Source: an uncultured Planctomycetaceae bacterium
GTDB taxonomy: Bacteria; Planctomycetota; Planctomycetia; Gemmatales; Gemmataceae
DNA: 63,662 nt
Assembly (NCBI GenBank): GCA_937888715.1
Contig: CALARU010000126.1
Coordinates: forward strand, 1-63,662
Reading direction: 5' to 3'
Shown: piece after piece, positions 42,806-52,125 of the stretch
Layout: every line of letters begins with the position of its first letter
How positions within the stretch are numbered: position 1 is the first letter of the stretch
Notes under the pieces: generated by a model
Databases searched by the model: none
What the model was told of the DNA's origin: nothing
Seen by the model: the letters and a program-made list of their open reading frames with translations, nothing else
Position numbers and translations under genes: made by a program

Positions 42806-44689
42806 ATGACCGAGTCTACAAAAAAAATGGAATTCAAAACGGAATTAAAACAGCTCCTTTACCTGATTACGCATTCTCTTTATTCAAATAAGGAGATTTT
42901 TCTTCGAGAATTAATTAGTAACGCAGGCGATGCCATCAATAAGATCCGATTTGATTCCTTAGATCAGCAAGATGATCTTGAAGGGAATAAAGATTGGAAG
43001 ATAAAAATAATAATCAACAAGGAATTGGGAACTCTGACGCTTTCAGACAATGGAATTGGTATGTCCCGGGAAGCGGTGATTGAAAATTTGGGAACCATTG
43101 CCCGCTCGGGTACTAAAAACTTTCTCGATCGGGTCAAAGGTCAGGAAGGAAAAACGAAACCCGAACTCATCGGGCAATTTGGAGTTGGGTTTTATTCCGC
43201 TTTCATGGTTGCAGATAAAGTTGAAGTTTTATCTCGCATGGCTGGGAAAGCAGAGGACGGAATTTGCTGGATTTCTGATGGGCAGGGCGAATTCACCATT
43301 GAATCCAAACCGAAAGCTGAACGCGGTACTGATGTTATTCTTTATTTGAAAGAGACGGACAAGGATTTTCTCGAGAGCTTTAAAATCCGCTCCATCATTA
43401 GGAAGTTTTCTGACTTTATCGAGCACCCTATCGTTCTGGAAGTTCTAGGCGAAACAAAAGACCCTGAAGAAAAAGACGAAGTCCTAAATTCTCAAAAAGC
43501 TTTATGGCTTCGCAGTAAATCCGAAGTTACCCAAGAAGAATACGACACTTTTTACAGGCAAATCAGCAATGATTTTCAGGAACCTGCGAAAGTAATTCAT
43601 TACACTGCAGAAGGTATGAACGAATTTAAGGTGCTGTTATTCATTCCACCAAGCCTGCCTATGGAATTTCAATTTGGGGATGTGAAGATCGGCCCCCGAT
43701 TGTATGTGCAACGCGTTTTGATCATGGATAATTGCGAGCAACTTTTGCCCTCGTATTTAAGATTTGTCAAAGGCGTGGTGGATTGTGCTGATCTGCCATT
43801 GAATATATCGCGTGAAATATTGCAGCAAAATCCCGTGCTGGAAAGGATTCGCAAGGATGTAGTAGGAAGTATTCTAAAAGCTTTGAAAGACATGAAGAAA
43901 TCAGAGCCTGAGAAATACCTTAAGTTTTTTGCAGAGATGGGTTCCATATTAAAAGAAGGGTTGCGTGTAGATTTCGAAAATCGTGAGAAAGTTGCAGACC
44001 TCCTGCTTTTTAACTCTTGGAAAACAAGCGCAGATAAAACCATCACCTTGGAAGAGTATGTTTCTGCAATGCCAGAAGGGCAGACGGAAATCTACTATCT
44101 TGCAGGCGAAAGTCGCGCCCAAGTCGAATTCTCGCCCCTGCTCGAATCGTATAAATCCAAGCAGCAGGATGTCTTATTGCTTTTAGATCCCATCGATGAG
44201 TTTTCTCTGCCTTACTTGCAAGATTACAAGGGTAAAAAACTGAAGGGGATCGATCGAGTTGATAGCAGCAAATCGGATTCCGATGCTGAAATACTGGAGG
44301 CGACCAAAAGCCGTTTTGCCGGCTTTGTTGAACACTTAAAAGCCAAGCTTGGCGTTGTTTCAGATGTTAAATTAACTTCGAGGTTGAAGGAAAGCCCTGT
44401 GGTGCTGGTTTCAGAGTCGGGCGGTTTTTCTGCAAGTCAGGAAAGGTTTTTGAAGAAGATAGGGAAGGCGCAGGAAGGCATGGAATCGAAGAGGGTTCTT
44501 GAAATTAATCCTGAGCATTCGCTGGTGCTAAAGCTTCGTGATTTGTATGAAGAAAAAGCAGATTCGCCCAAATTACAGGCTGGTATCGAAACCTTATACG
44601 ACCTTGCATTGCTTGCGGAAGGCTCTAAAGTGCAAGATCTCGGAGGCTTCATGAAAAGAGTTCAGGAAGCGGTACTGAAAGGTTTGTAA
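42806..44689 (+). CDS. htpG: Molecular chaperone HtpG (Hsp90)
   Basis: 627 residues from the ATG at 42806 (GGGGTGAAGCA upstream). The GHKL ATP site is intact: FLRELISNAGDAINKIRF, LTLSDNGIGMSREAVIENLGTIARSGT and GQFGVGFYSAFMVADKV. The middle domain has LPLNISREILQQNPVL with the catalytic-loop arginine. The C-terminal dimerisation region is present but diverged. ATP-driven chaperone of the cytoplasm. No CIRCE element or other heat-shock operator is seen upstream. Confidence 0.97.
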   Translation: MTESTKKMEFKTELKQLLYLITHSLYSNKEIFLRELISNAGDAINKIRFDSLDQQDDLEGNKDWKIKIIINKELGTLTLSDNGIGMSREAVIENLGTIARSGTKNFLDRVKGQEGKTKPELIGQFGVGFYSAFMVADKVEVLSRMAGKAEDGICWISDGQGEFTIESKPKAERGTDVILYLKETDKDFLESFKIRSIIRKFSDFIEHPIVLEVLGETKDPEEKDEVLNSQKALWLRSKSEVTQEEYDTFYRQISNDFQEPAKVIHYTAEGMNEFKVLLFIPPSLPMEFQFGDVKIGPRLYVQRVLIMDNCEQLLPSYLRFVKGVVDCADLPLNISREILQQNPVLERIRKDVVGSILKALKDMKKSEPEKYLKFFAEMGSILKEGLRVDFENREKVADLLLFNSWKTSADKTITLEEYVSAMPEGQTEIYYLAGESRAQVEFSPLLESYKSKQQDVLLLLDPIDEFSLPYLQDYKGKKLKGIDRVDSSKSDSDAEILEATKSRFAGFVEHLKAKLGVVSDVKLTSRLKESPVVLVSESGGFSASQERFLKKIGKAQEGMESKRVLEINPEHSLVLKLRDLYEEKADSPKLQAGIETLYDLALLAEGSKVQDLGGFMKRVQEAVLKGL

Positions 44690-44708
44690 GGGGGGGGCTT
44701 TAATTCTA

Positions 44709-45356
44709 ATGAATACTAATGCCAGTCGGTTTTTTTTGATGCGCCATGCTGAAACCAGTGTCCCTGGTGTTTTTCATGGTGCTGAATCCGATATTGGGCT
44801 AAGTGAGCGTGGAATTGAACAAGCCAAAGCTGCTGCTCGTTTTTTTCAAAACCTCAAACCAACCAAGCTAATTTCTTCAGGAATGGTAAGGGCGCTAACT
44901 ACTGCCGCTGAAATAGCCTCCGCCTGCAATCTTGAAATTGAAGTTTTCGAGAATTTGCATGAAAGAAAAGTCGGAACACTTTCTGGCACGGTAAATAATT
45001 TGCCTGATGGCCCTTGGAGGCAGACTTTATCCCGCTGGCTGAATGGCGAAACAGGTTTTGCTCCCGAGGGTGCTGAATCCTTGGACCAAATGATTGCTAG
45101 AATTCTTCCTATCTGGAAGGAAATTACGGAGTATAATAAAGGTGAAACGGTTGTGATAGTCGCACATGGCGCAGTACTCAAAGTGCTTTTATTAACCATT
45201 TTGCAGGAGTGGTGTATCAATGATTGGGATAAATTTGGTGTAATTCCTAACGTAGGTATTACGGAATTGGTGTTTAATGATCATTGGGAATCTAAACGGT
45301 TGAATGAGGTTCCCTGCGGTGCCCCAAAACCCTCTGGATTTGTGTTAAACGGTTAA
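44709..45356 (+). CDS. Histidine phosphatase family protein
   Basis: 215 residues, 19 bp after htpG. The phosphohistidine motif is FFLMRHAETSV, with supporting LSERGIEQAKAAA, the ISSGMVRALTTAAEIA segment and the second histidine in VVIVAHGAVLKVL. Members are mutases or phosphatases for sugar phosphates, alpha-ribazole phosphate or other small molecules; the substrate is not determined. Likely co-transcribed with htpG and the MFS gene. Confidence 0.92.
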   Translation: MNTNASRFFLMRHAETSVPGVFHGAESDIGLSERGIEQAKAAARFFQNLKPTKLISSGMVRALTTAAEIASACNLEIEVFENLHERKVGTLSGTVNNLPDGPWRQTLSRWLNGETGFAPEGAESLDQMIARILPIWKEITEYNKGETVVIVAHGAVLKVLLLTILQEWCINDWDKFGVIPNVGITELVFNDHWESKRLNEVPCGAPKPSGFVLNG

Positions 45357-45406
45357 TTCGACTTCTTGCAGGATGGCTTGAAGTTTATCCCTAGGAAAGG
45401 GCGCTT

Positions 45407-46609
45407 GTGCAATTTAGACTTTCAATTCTGATGCTTTTGCAGTTTGCATTGCCGGGCGCTATGTTGCCTCTCTATAGTATGCGCCTTAAAGAATTAGGTT
45501 TTACTCCAATGGAGTTGGCAATGTGTTGTGCGACTCATGGAGTGGGTGCTTTGCTTGCACCTTTGGGTGCACAACTTGCAGACCGATACTTTCCAGCAGA
45601 GAAATGCGTTGCGGTCTTCAGTTTGCTAAGCAGTTTGTTTTTAATTGGTTTGGCTTACGCTGAAAGCTTGTATCTGGTTTGTTTACTGACCCTTTTTTTC
45701 TGGTTGCTTACTGTTCCAATTATTGTGCTTAGCAGTACCATTTGTTTTATTCATTTGAAGGATCCTGAAAAAGAGTTTGGGATTGTTCGTTTATGGGGCA
45801 CCATAGGCTGGATGTTACCTGGCTGGATTCTATTAGCGCTCGTTAGAATTTTTCCCAACAATAATTTAGAAGGGCATGCAAATGAGCAGTTTATCATTGG
45901 AAGTATTTTTGGCTTTCTTGTAGCTGTTTACGCATTGACCTTGCCTACCACACCCCCAAGCCCCAGTAAGGTTGATAAATTTGCTCCGTTGGGCGCATTA
46001 AAGTTGCTCCGAGGTTGGCCTTTTGCCACCTATTGTCTTTGCACTCTTGGTGTTTTTATCACCATGCCCTTCACGACTCAGGGCACGCCTATGCTTTTGA
46101 AATATTTAGGAATTGTTCAGCCTTGGTTAAGCCCTACTCTAACCATATCGCAGGTTTCAGAAGTGATATCCCTTTTTTTTCTGCCGATGTTTCTTCTTAG
46201 GTTGGGGCTTAGAGGCAGCATGCTATTTGGTTTAATCTGTTGGACTATCGCACTTTATGTTCTTTCGGTTGGTCGACCAGTGGGATTAGTTATCCCATCC
46301 CTTGCCTTGAACGGTTTCAGCATTACCTGTTTTCTGGTAACTGGTCAGATATATGTGAATATGCAGGCTAAGGGCGATCTAAAAGCCAGTGTTCAATCGC
46401 TTCTTACTTTTGTGCAAGGTATGGGTTTGGTTTTGGGGCACATTATGATTGGATTGTTGCGTTCCAACAGTCAGAATGCCTCGAACATGCGCGAGGAATT
46501 AGTGCTGGCGTTTCAAGTTGCAGCAGTGATTAACGGGACGCTTTGTTTTATATTTTATTGTTGTTTTCGGCCCGGATTTGGCAAGAAGTCGGTGGTCGAA
46601 GTTAAATAA
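45407..46609 (+). CDS. MFS transporter, nucleoside:H+ symporter-like
   Basis: 400 residues with about 12 membrane helices, starting at GTG 45407 behind AGGAAAGGG; an ATG at 45431 is the alternative. The early FALPGAMLPLYSMRLKELGFTPMELAM, the loop PLGAQLADRYFPAEK and IVRLWGTIGWMLPGW resemble the nucleoside-proton symporter branch (NupG/XapB) of the MFS. Function as a nucleoside importer is a moderate-confidence inference. It ends at a strong terminator shared with the convergent DUF1501 gene. Confidence 0.85.
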   Translation: MQFRLSILMLLQFALPGAMLPLYSMRLKELGFTPMELAMCCATHGVGALLAPLGAQLADRYFPAEKCVAVFSLLSSLFLIGLAYAESLYLVCLLTLFFWLLTVPIIVLSSTICFIHLKDPEKEFGIVRLWGTIGWMLPGWILLALVRIFPNNNLEGHANEQFIIGSIFGFLVAVYALTLPTTPPSPSKVDKFAPLGALKLLRGWPFATYCLCTLGVFITMPFTTQGTPMLLKYLGIVQPWLSPTLTISQVSEVISLFFLPMFLLRLGLRGSMLFGLICWTIALYVLSVGRPVGLVIPSLALNGFSITCFLVTGQIYVNMQAKGDLKASVQSLLTFVQGMGLVLGHIMIGLLRSNSQNASNMREELVLAFQVAAVINGTLCFIFYCCFRPGFGKKSVVEVK

Positions 46610-46638
46610 AAAAGGGAGGGCATTCAAGCCTCCCTTTT
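46610..46638. terminator. Bidirectional intrinsic terminator
   Basis: A 10-bp perfect stem, AAAAGGGAGG/CCTCCCTTTT (46610-46619 with 46629-46638), with a 9-base loop. It starts right after the MFS stop and lies 19 bp from the DUF1501 stop on the other strand; A and T tracts allow termination in both directions. Confidence 0.9.
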
Positions 46639-46656
46639 AGGTTTTAAAAGTAATTA

Positions 46657-47937
46657 CTAAGCTAGCAATTCCTTGATTGGGTTTGCACCCTTTTCAACAA
46701 GGCGGATGGGTCTTCCAATTGGTGTCTGAACTTGCTTCGTGTAATCGATTCCTAGAACACTGCAAGCGGTGGACATAAAATCAATCGTGCTGATGGGGCG
46801 TTCTTCGACTGTTGCGCCTTGCTTGTCGGTCTTGCCAATCACTTGGCCACCTTTAATACCACCACCAACCATTACGCTAGTCCAAGCTTTTGGGTAATGA
46901 TCACGGCCTGGTTTGGTGCCGCGTTGGTTGATTTTAGGTGTTCTACCGAAATCACCCATCCACACGATAAGGGTGCTATCAAGCAAACCACGCTGGTTAA
47001 GATCGCTAATCAAGGTAGACATGCCAGCATCGACTTGTGCAGAAAGAGATTTAACGCGTTCGAAATTGTTTTCGTGGGTATCCCACCCGCCAAGGTTGAC
47101 TTCAACGAAACGAACACCGGTTTCAATAAGTCTTCGAGCAAGAATGCAACCTTCGCCAAACTTGCCTGAACCGTATTCGGAACGAAGGTTAGCGGGTTCG
47201 CCACTGATGTCGAAAGCCCTAGCTTGGGCGGACTTCATCATGGTTACAGCGCGTTGGTAGGTGGTCTGATGAGCGGCCCCTGCTTCGGATGAATAATCTT
47301 TAAGGAAGGCTTTTTCCATTTCATTCAAAAGGGATACTCTGGAATTAAACTGGTTATCTCCAACTAAAGCATTGAGGTTGGAAACTCCCTTGCTAGCATC
47401 AGTGATAGCTAGTGGCTGGTGTTTGGAACCAAGGTAACCGGAACCATAAGACTTTCCACCATTAATGGTAACAAAATTAGGAATAGGCAAATCAGGGTTG
47501 CCTGTTTCCATGGAAGCGATTGCGCCAAGGCTAGGATAGGTTAAACCGCCTTGGCCTTCTTTGTAGCCTGTATGAAGGAAATAAGAGGCCCGAGCGTGAG
47601 CTCCTTCGCCTGTGCTCATACCACGAAGGAGCGCGGATTTGTGCATCCATTTGGCAAACTTAGGGAAGTGCTCGCTGATTTGAATACCACTTACATTGGT
47701 TGAAATGGGCTTGAATTCGCCAGCTCCATCTGAATCGGGTTTTAGATCGAAGGTGTCTTTATGGCTTGGGCCACCGCTCATGTACAAAAGGATACAAGAT
47801 TTGTGTTTTGCCTGAGTTTCAGCAGCATGCCCTGCAAGAACATTCATCCAACCAGAAGCAGAGACGCCACCAACACCCATTGCGCCCAACTTCATAAAAT
47901 CTCTACGATATAAACCGCCCATCATTTCATTATTCAT
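46657..47937 (-). CDS. DUF1501 family protein with Tat-type signal
   Basis: 426 residues. GGLYRRDFMKLGAMGVGGVSASGW is a twin-arginine signal with the arginines at positions 11 and 12. DUF1501 landmarks: LYMSGGPSHKDTFDLKPD, RGMSTGEGAHARASYFLHTGY, VNLGGWDTHENNF, MGDFGRTPKIN and GRDHYPKAWTSVMVGGG. It follows the DUF1549/DUF1553 gene in the same direction (46 bp between start and upstream stop), the classic planctomycete pairing. The pair is thought to act together at the envelope, but no biochemical role is established. Confidence 0.93.
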   Translation of the reverse strand: MNNEMMGGLYRRDFMKLGAMGVGGVSASGWMNVLAGHAAETQAKHKSCILLYMSGGPSHKDTFDLKPDSDGAGEFKPISTNVSGIQISEHFPKFAKWMHKSALLRGMSTGEGAHARASYFLHTGYKEGQGGLTYPSLGAIASMETGNPDLPIPNFVTINGGKSYGSGYLGSKHQPLAITDASKGVSNLNALVGDNQFNSRVSLLNEMEKAFLKDYSSEAGAAHQTTYQRAVTMMKSAQARAFDISGEPANLRSEYGSGKFGEGCILARRLIETGVRFVEVNLGGWDTHENNFERVKSLSAQVDAGMSTLISDLNQRGLLDSTLIVWMGDFGRTPKINQRGTKPGRDHYPKAWTSVMVGGGIKGGQVIGKTDKQGATVEERPISTIDFMSTACSVLGIDYTKQVQTPIGRPIRLVEKGANPIKELLA

Positions 47938-47983
47938 GTTAGCATCCTTGGATAAGTCACAGAGTAACTGTTAAGAGTAACTT

Positions 47984-49669
47984 TTAGTGGTTAAGAGTGA
48001 ATTCACTCGTATTTAGTAAAACCCAAAGCATATCTCCCAGCCCTTTGTTTTTGTCTGAGGATTGGGAAAGAAAGTTAGTCATGCGCGATGATTCTTCATC
48101 GGTAGGCATGCGATTTAGCACAGAAAGGTAAACCTTTTCGATTGCAGTTTTTGTATCTGCGTTTTTATCAACCAGCCTTTGAATGATGTTGGCCGTATTC
48201 ATTTGTGGGGAATTCATCAGGCGAAGAATCTGAGGAATACCCGTTTCATAACTAAGGGCAGAAGTTCCTTCTTCTGGTTGAAAAAAGGTTACAAACTGCG
48301 CTCTAGCGCCTTTCGGTTGATTCTTTGCAGCTTTGACCTTCACAAGTTTTTGATCAGCCTTGCTTGCTGCGCCAAGTACGGTTGTCAAGCTATCGAACAA
48401 CTGTTCGGGAGTCATGTTTTTAATCGGCATGCGTGCCAACAAAGCAATATCTGTTTCTTTGTTCGAAGCGTTGGGCTTGGAACTTCTTTGGTAAGTTTCG
48501 CTATTACAGATGGAACGGATTAAGAATTTAAGATCAAAGTTTGAGGCTGAAAACTGGGTTGCCAAAGCTTCTAATAGTTCGGGGTGTGTTGCAGGATTTC
48601 CATCGTGCATGTCGTCGATAGGGTCTACAAGGCCTTTGCCGAAATACTGTGCCCATACTCGATTTACCATTGCCTTGCTGAAGAAGGGGTTGGTTTTAGA
48701 GGTCAACCAGTTTGCAAGTACGGGTCTGTAAGGTTCAGCAGCGTTTAGGGTTGCTTCGCCAGATGCCAGAAACGTTGCAGGAACAAACTTTGCAGCTTCG
48801 GGTAGGCTCTTTTTATTCTTGTTAATCCCTTTGCCCTCGGTAACCGTAGGGGAGGAGGTGTCTTTTCCACCTGGTGGTTTGGCTTGAACTTTCATGAAGA
48901 ATGCCGCCAATCCCCAATAATCGTTTTGCTTCCAATCAACGAAAGGATGGTTGTGGCATTGAGCACATTGGAGTTGTACTCCGAGAAACAGTTTGCTGAC
49001 GGAGTCGGTGATTTTATCGACAGAAGCATTGGAGATGAAATAAGTGACGGATCCATTTTCATCTTGGGGGCCGGTGGAGGTTAACAGTTCCTTGGTTACT
49101 TGATCCCATCCGGTGTTCACATTAAAATGTTTTTCCAGCCAAAGGGTTAGGGGTTCGGTTTGAATTCTGCGGTTATCGGAAATTCTGGGCAGTAGAAGTG
49201 CTTGCCAAATGTCTGCCATATGCTTGCCAAACGCATCATCTGCAAGCAGATCATCAACCAATTTTACTCTTTTGTCAGGGGTATTGTTTTCAAGGAATGA
49301 TTTGGTTTCAGACGAGGTGGGAATTCTGCCAATGATGTCTAAGTAAGCACGCCTTTGAAATTCAGCATCGGTACTTTTTGCGGAAGGGGTTACTTTTTCT
49401 TCCTTGATCTTTTTGCTGATTTCAGCATCAATCATTGCGGATAAAACCTTGCTTTCAAAGAGTGGTTTTGCTGCAATGAGTTTAGCCGATGTTTTGGCAA
49501 GCTTTCTCTCCTGTTTCTTCTCTTGTTTCTTCTCTTGTATTTTCTTTTCTTGGTTGGTTTGGGGCTTGGTCTCTTTTGCTTCTGGCGTAGCGGCATCTGC
49601 AATTTCAATAATTGCGAAGACCAAGGCTAGCGCTAGTAACTTTGAGGCTATTGTTTTTTTATTTAACAT
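47984..49669 (-). CDS. DUF1549/DUF1553 planctomycete protein, secreted
   Basis: About 561 residues from the ATG at 49669; an open frame reaches 49693. Signal peptide, then a lysine/glutamate-rich linker (EKKIQEKKQEKKQERKLAK). DUF1549 follows: AEFQRRAYLDIIGRIPTSSE, LPRISDNRRI, and LGVQLQCAQCHNHPFVDWKQNDYWGLAAFF, which holds a CxxCH heme-like motif. DUF1553 comes last: RPVLANWLTSKTNPFFSKAMVNRVWAQYFG, HPELLEALATQF, SETYQRSS, LRLMNSPQMN. The CxxCH suggests c-type heme binding. It forms an operon with the DUF1501 gene downstream. Confidence 0.92.
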   Translation of the reverse strand: MLNKKTIASKLLALALVFAIIEIADAATPEAKETKPQTNQEKKIQEKKQEKKQERKLAKTSAKLIAAKPLFESKVLSAMIDAEISKKIKEEKVTPSAKSTDAEFQRRAYLDIIGRIPTSSETKSFLENNTPDKRVKLVDDLLADDAFGKHMADIWQALLLPRISDNRRIQTEPLTLWLEKHFNVNTGWDQVTKELLTSTGPQDENGSVTYFISNASVDKITDSVSKLFLGVQLQCAQCHNHPFVDWKQNDYWGLAAFFMKVQAKPPGGKDTSSPTVTEGKGINKNKKSLPEAAKFVPATFLASGEATLNAAEPYRPVLANWLTSKTNPFFSKAMVNRVWAQYFGKGLVDPIDDMHDGNPATHPELLEALATQFSASNFDLKFLIRSICNSETYQRSSKPNASNKETDIALLARMPIKNMTPEQLFDSLTTVLGAASKADQKLVKVKAAKNQPKGARAQFVTFFQPEEGTSALSYETGIPQILRLMNSPQMNTANIIQRLVDKNADTKTAIEKVYLSVLNRMPTDEESSRMTNFLSQSSDKNKGLGDMLWVLLNTSEFTLNH

Positions 49670-49806
49670 AATGAATCCTATTGCAAAATACACGGCAGGA
49701 TTTACGGTAATAACTATTAAACCCTATTTTTGATGCTATGTTTCGCAAAAGTATTAGTTTTTTAAGATATTTTGTGAGAGTCGTGATTTTTTTTGTAAGT
49801 CTATAT

Positions 49807-51999
49807 TCAGTTACTACTTGTGTCTTTTTTTTGGTCAGATATTTGTTTGCAAAGGGAGAAAAAATGATTTTTTAAGGGTTCGGGAACCGAATCTAGTGCT
49901 CGGTTACCTTCGGGGGTCTTTAAACAGTTAATAAGTGCTTCAAAAAATGGGATGGCAGTAGCAATAAGGTCTGCAGAGTTAAGCGGGTGGGGGTTGGCCT
50001 GTGGTTCTTGGGGTTGAGTCCAGATTTTGGCCTGATTCAAGAATTCTTGCCCTAGGTTGGAACTCAATTCGATTTCGTCCTCGGTTTTACCAAATAGATT
50101 TTCGAATAATTGGTTTTTCTTCTGAAGAGATACCAGAACTTTCTCTTCGATACTTGCTTGCATAATAAACTGGAAGGATTGCACGGGTTTTTTTTGCCCC
50201 ATGCGGTGGATTCGAGCCATGCGTTGTTTTAAAACAGCAGGGTTCCAGGGGATGTCTAAATTAAAAAGAGTGTCTGCAAATTGGAGGTTCAATCCTGTGC
50301 TACCTGCATCGGTGCTCAGGAAAATCATAGTATTCGGGTCGTCTCTGAATTGTTTGATAATATTGGCCCGTGAAACCCCAGGCAGTTGCCCATGTAAAAA
50401 AACATAGCCTAGTGAGTTTTTCTTGAGCATGCTTTCGATAGAAATGAGAAACTCTTTTGATTCACAAAAAACCACAATCTTTTTTGTGCCAGAGACTATT
50501 AGGTCTTTTAGTCGAATCATCAATTCAGTTGTTTTAGGCGAGTCCATTGGGCTGGTTTTATCATCCGCCAAAGATGCGCAGTTGCAAATCAACCTTAATC
50601 GGGCCAGAATTTTCAACAAGCGGGTGCGGTCTATTTGGGTAAGGTTTTTTCTTGCAACTAATTTTGCTAATTGCTCCATAGCTTCGGCATGTAATTTTTG
50701 TTGGGTTGTTGATAATTCTAGGTGGATGGGGGTATCAACTTTTTCAGGCAGATCCTGAAGTATTTTGTCCCGCGATCTTCGCAGTAAAATAGGCTTGAGC
50801 TTTTCCCGAACCTGATCCAAATTGCGGTATCCAATTGTTTTACCCGCAGTATCAATTATGCGATGATCCTCAAGGAATTGAAACGCGGGGCCAAGTCTTC
50901 GGGCGTCCACAAATTCTACAATGCTGTAAAGTTCTTCCAGGCGGTTTTCGAGGGGTGTTCCTGTAAGAACAAAAGCAAATTTGCTTTTTAGTTTTTTAAC
51001 TTCTCGGGTGGTTTCAGCCTCCCAGTTCTTGATTCTTTGTGCCTCATCTAAAATTACGAGGTCGGGTTCCCAAGCATTAAGCTTAAGAAGATCATTTTTT
51101 ACAATGTCGTAGTTTACAATGCGGTAAAAAGTGGGGGTGCTGTAGGCGTTTTCCCTTTCCTTTTCAGAACCATCAATTACCTGTACCTGCCTAGAGGTGA
51201 ACTTTCGGATTTCCTCGACCCATTGGAATTTAAGTGAAGCTGGGGTTACTACCAAAACGCGTTCCAAATTGCGTTCCCGTGCCATTAATTCAACTGCTGC
51301 CATCGCTTGAATCGTTTTTCCCAAACCCATGTCGTCTGCCAGAATACATCTAGATCGATGCGCAAGAAATAATGCGCCTTCGACCTGATAAGGTAGAAGT
51401 TCGGTTTGCAGTAACTTGGGGTGCCATTGGTCGTTTGCATAAAGAGTGCGAAGCTCATTTTCCCTGAGGCCCATTTTGTGTGATTCAAGCTCATCGTTGA
51501 TGAAGTCTAACGCATCTGAATAAACGGTGATTTCTTCCGGGTTTTTTTCAACCTGCCTCATTAGTTCTGCAAGATCTGCATTTGGCTTTATATCGCCATT
51601 GGAATCGAAATAGGTTTGACCAAGGGCAAGCAATGCAGGGGAAGGGCGGTGTGGGAGGAGAATTGCGAGGCGAAGTTTTGTATCATACCGGACGATGATT
51701 TCAGGCCGGGTGACCTGAGCATGTTTTCGCTTGGGTAAACCTTGTGCATTTTTTTGCAGTACATCAAGAACTGCTATAATGTGTTTGCAAGATCCAAGAG
51801 TATTGATTTTAAAGTCAGGGCATTCGCAGAAGTTCTCTCCGGTGTTAAATCCCCGAATGCTGACTCTGTAAGCTGTATTTTTGGGATTGTTGATTACACG
51901 ATAATCACTGAAAACCTTGTTTCTACCAAGGTTCTCAATGCGAAAAAGCGACTGTGCAGCCCGTTGCCGCCTTAAATCAAGCTGTTCTTCTCGTAACAT
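49807..51999 (-). CDS. SWIM zinc-finger SNF2-family helicase
   Basis: 730 residues. A SWIM finger is at residues 58-73 (C58-x-C60...C71-x-H73). Residues about 200-430 hold the SNF2 ATPase lobe: LLPYQVEGALFLAHRSRC (Q-motif-like), ADDMGLGKTIQ (Walker A), LVILDEAQRIKN (DEAQ box) and LTGTPLENRLEELY. Lobe 2 follows with VFLHGQLPGVSRANI, STDAGSTGLNLQFADT and QRMARIHRMGQKKPV. These ATP-driven DNA translocases remodel protein-DNA complexes; the SWIM finger probably aids DNA or protein binding. It is divergent from aroB, with 126 bp between them. Confidence 0.95.
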   Translation of the reverse strand: MLREEQLDLRRQRAAQSLFRIENLGRNKVFSDYRVINNPKNTAYRVSIRGFNTGENFCECPDFKINTLGSCKHIIAVLDVLQKNAQGLPKRKHAQVTRPEIIVRYDTKLRLAILLPHRPSPALLALGQTYFDSNGDIKPNADLAELMRQVEKNPEEITVYSDALDFINDELESHKMGLRENELRTLYANDQWHPKLLQTELLPYQVEGALFLAHRSRCILADDMGLGKTIQAMAAVELMARERNLERVLVVTPASLKFQWVEEIRKFTSRQVQVIDGSEKERENAYSTPTFYRIVNYDIVKNDLLKLNAWEPDLVILDEAQRIKNWEAETTREVKKLKSKFAFVLTGTPLENRLEELYSIVEFVDARRLGPAFQFLEDHRIIDTAGKTIGYRNLDQVREKLKPILLRRSRDKILQDLPEKVDTPIHLELSTTQQKLHAEAMEQLAKLVARKNLTQIDRTRLLKILARLRLICNCASLADDKTSPMDSPKTTELMIRLKDLIVSGTKKIVVFCESKEFLISIESMLKKNSLGYVFLHGQLPGVSRANIIKQFRDDPNTMIFLSTDAGSTGLNLQFADTLFNLDIPWNPAVLKQRMARIHRMGQKKPVQSFQFIMQASIEEKVLVSLQKKNQLFENLFGKTEDEIELSSNLGQEFLNQAKIWTQPQEPQANPHPLNSADLIATAIPFFEALINCLKTPEGNRALDSVPEPLKNHFFSLCKQISDQKKDTSSN

Positions 52000-52125
52000 C
52001 TGTGGGCACCTATGTAATTTTAATCAGAACTTATTCTAGCCTGAAATCTAGTTCTGGGGTGTAAATAAGTTGCTGTGCCCCCGAAGCTTAGTAAATTAGA
52101 AGCATGTTGAATTGCTATTCCCTAG

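Noticed and set aside
44690-44708. Separate regulatory element in the G-rich spacer after htpG
   Set aside because: GGGGGGG here most likely serves only as a ribosome-binding region for the next start codon.
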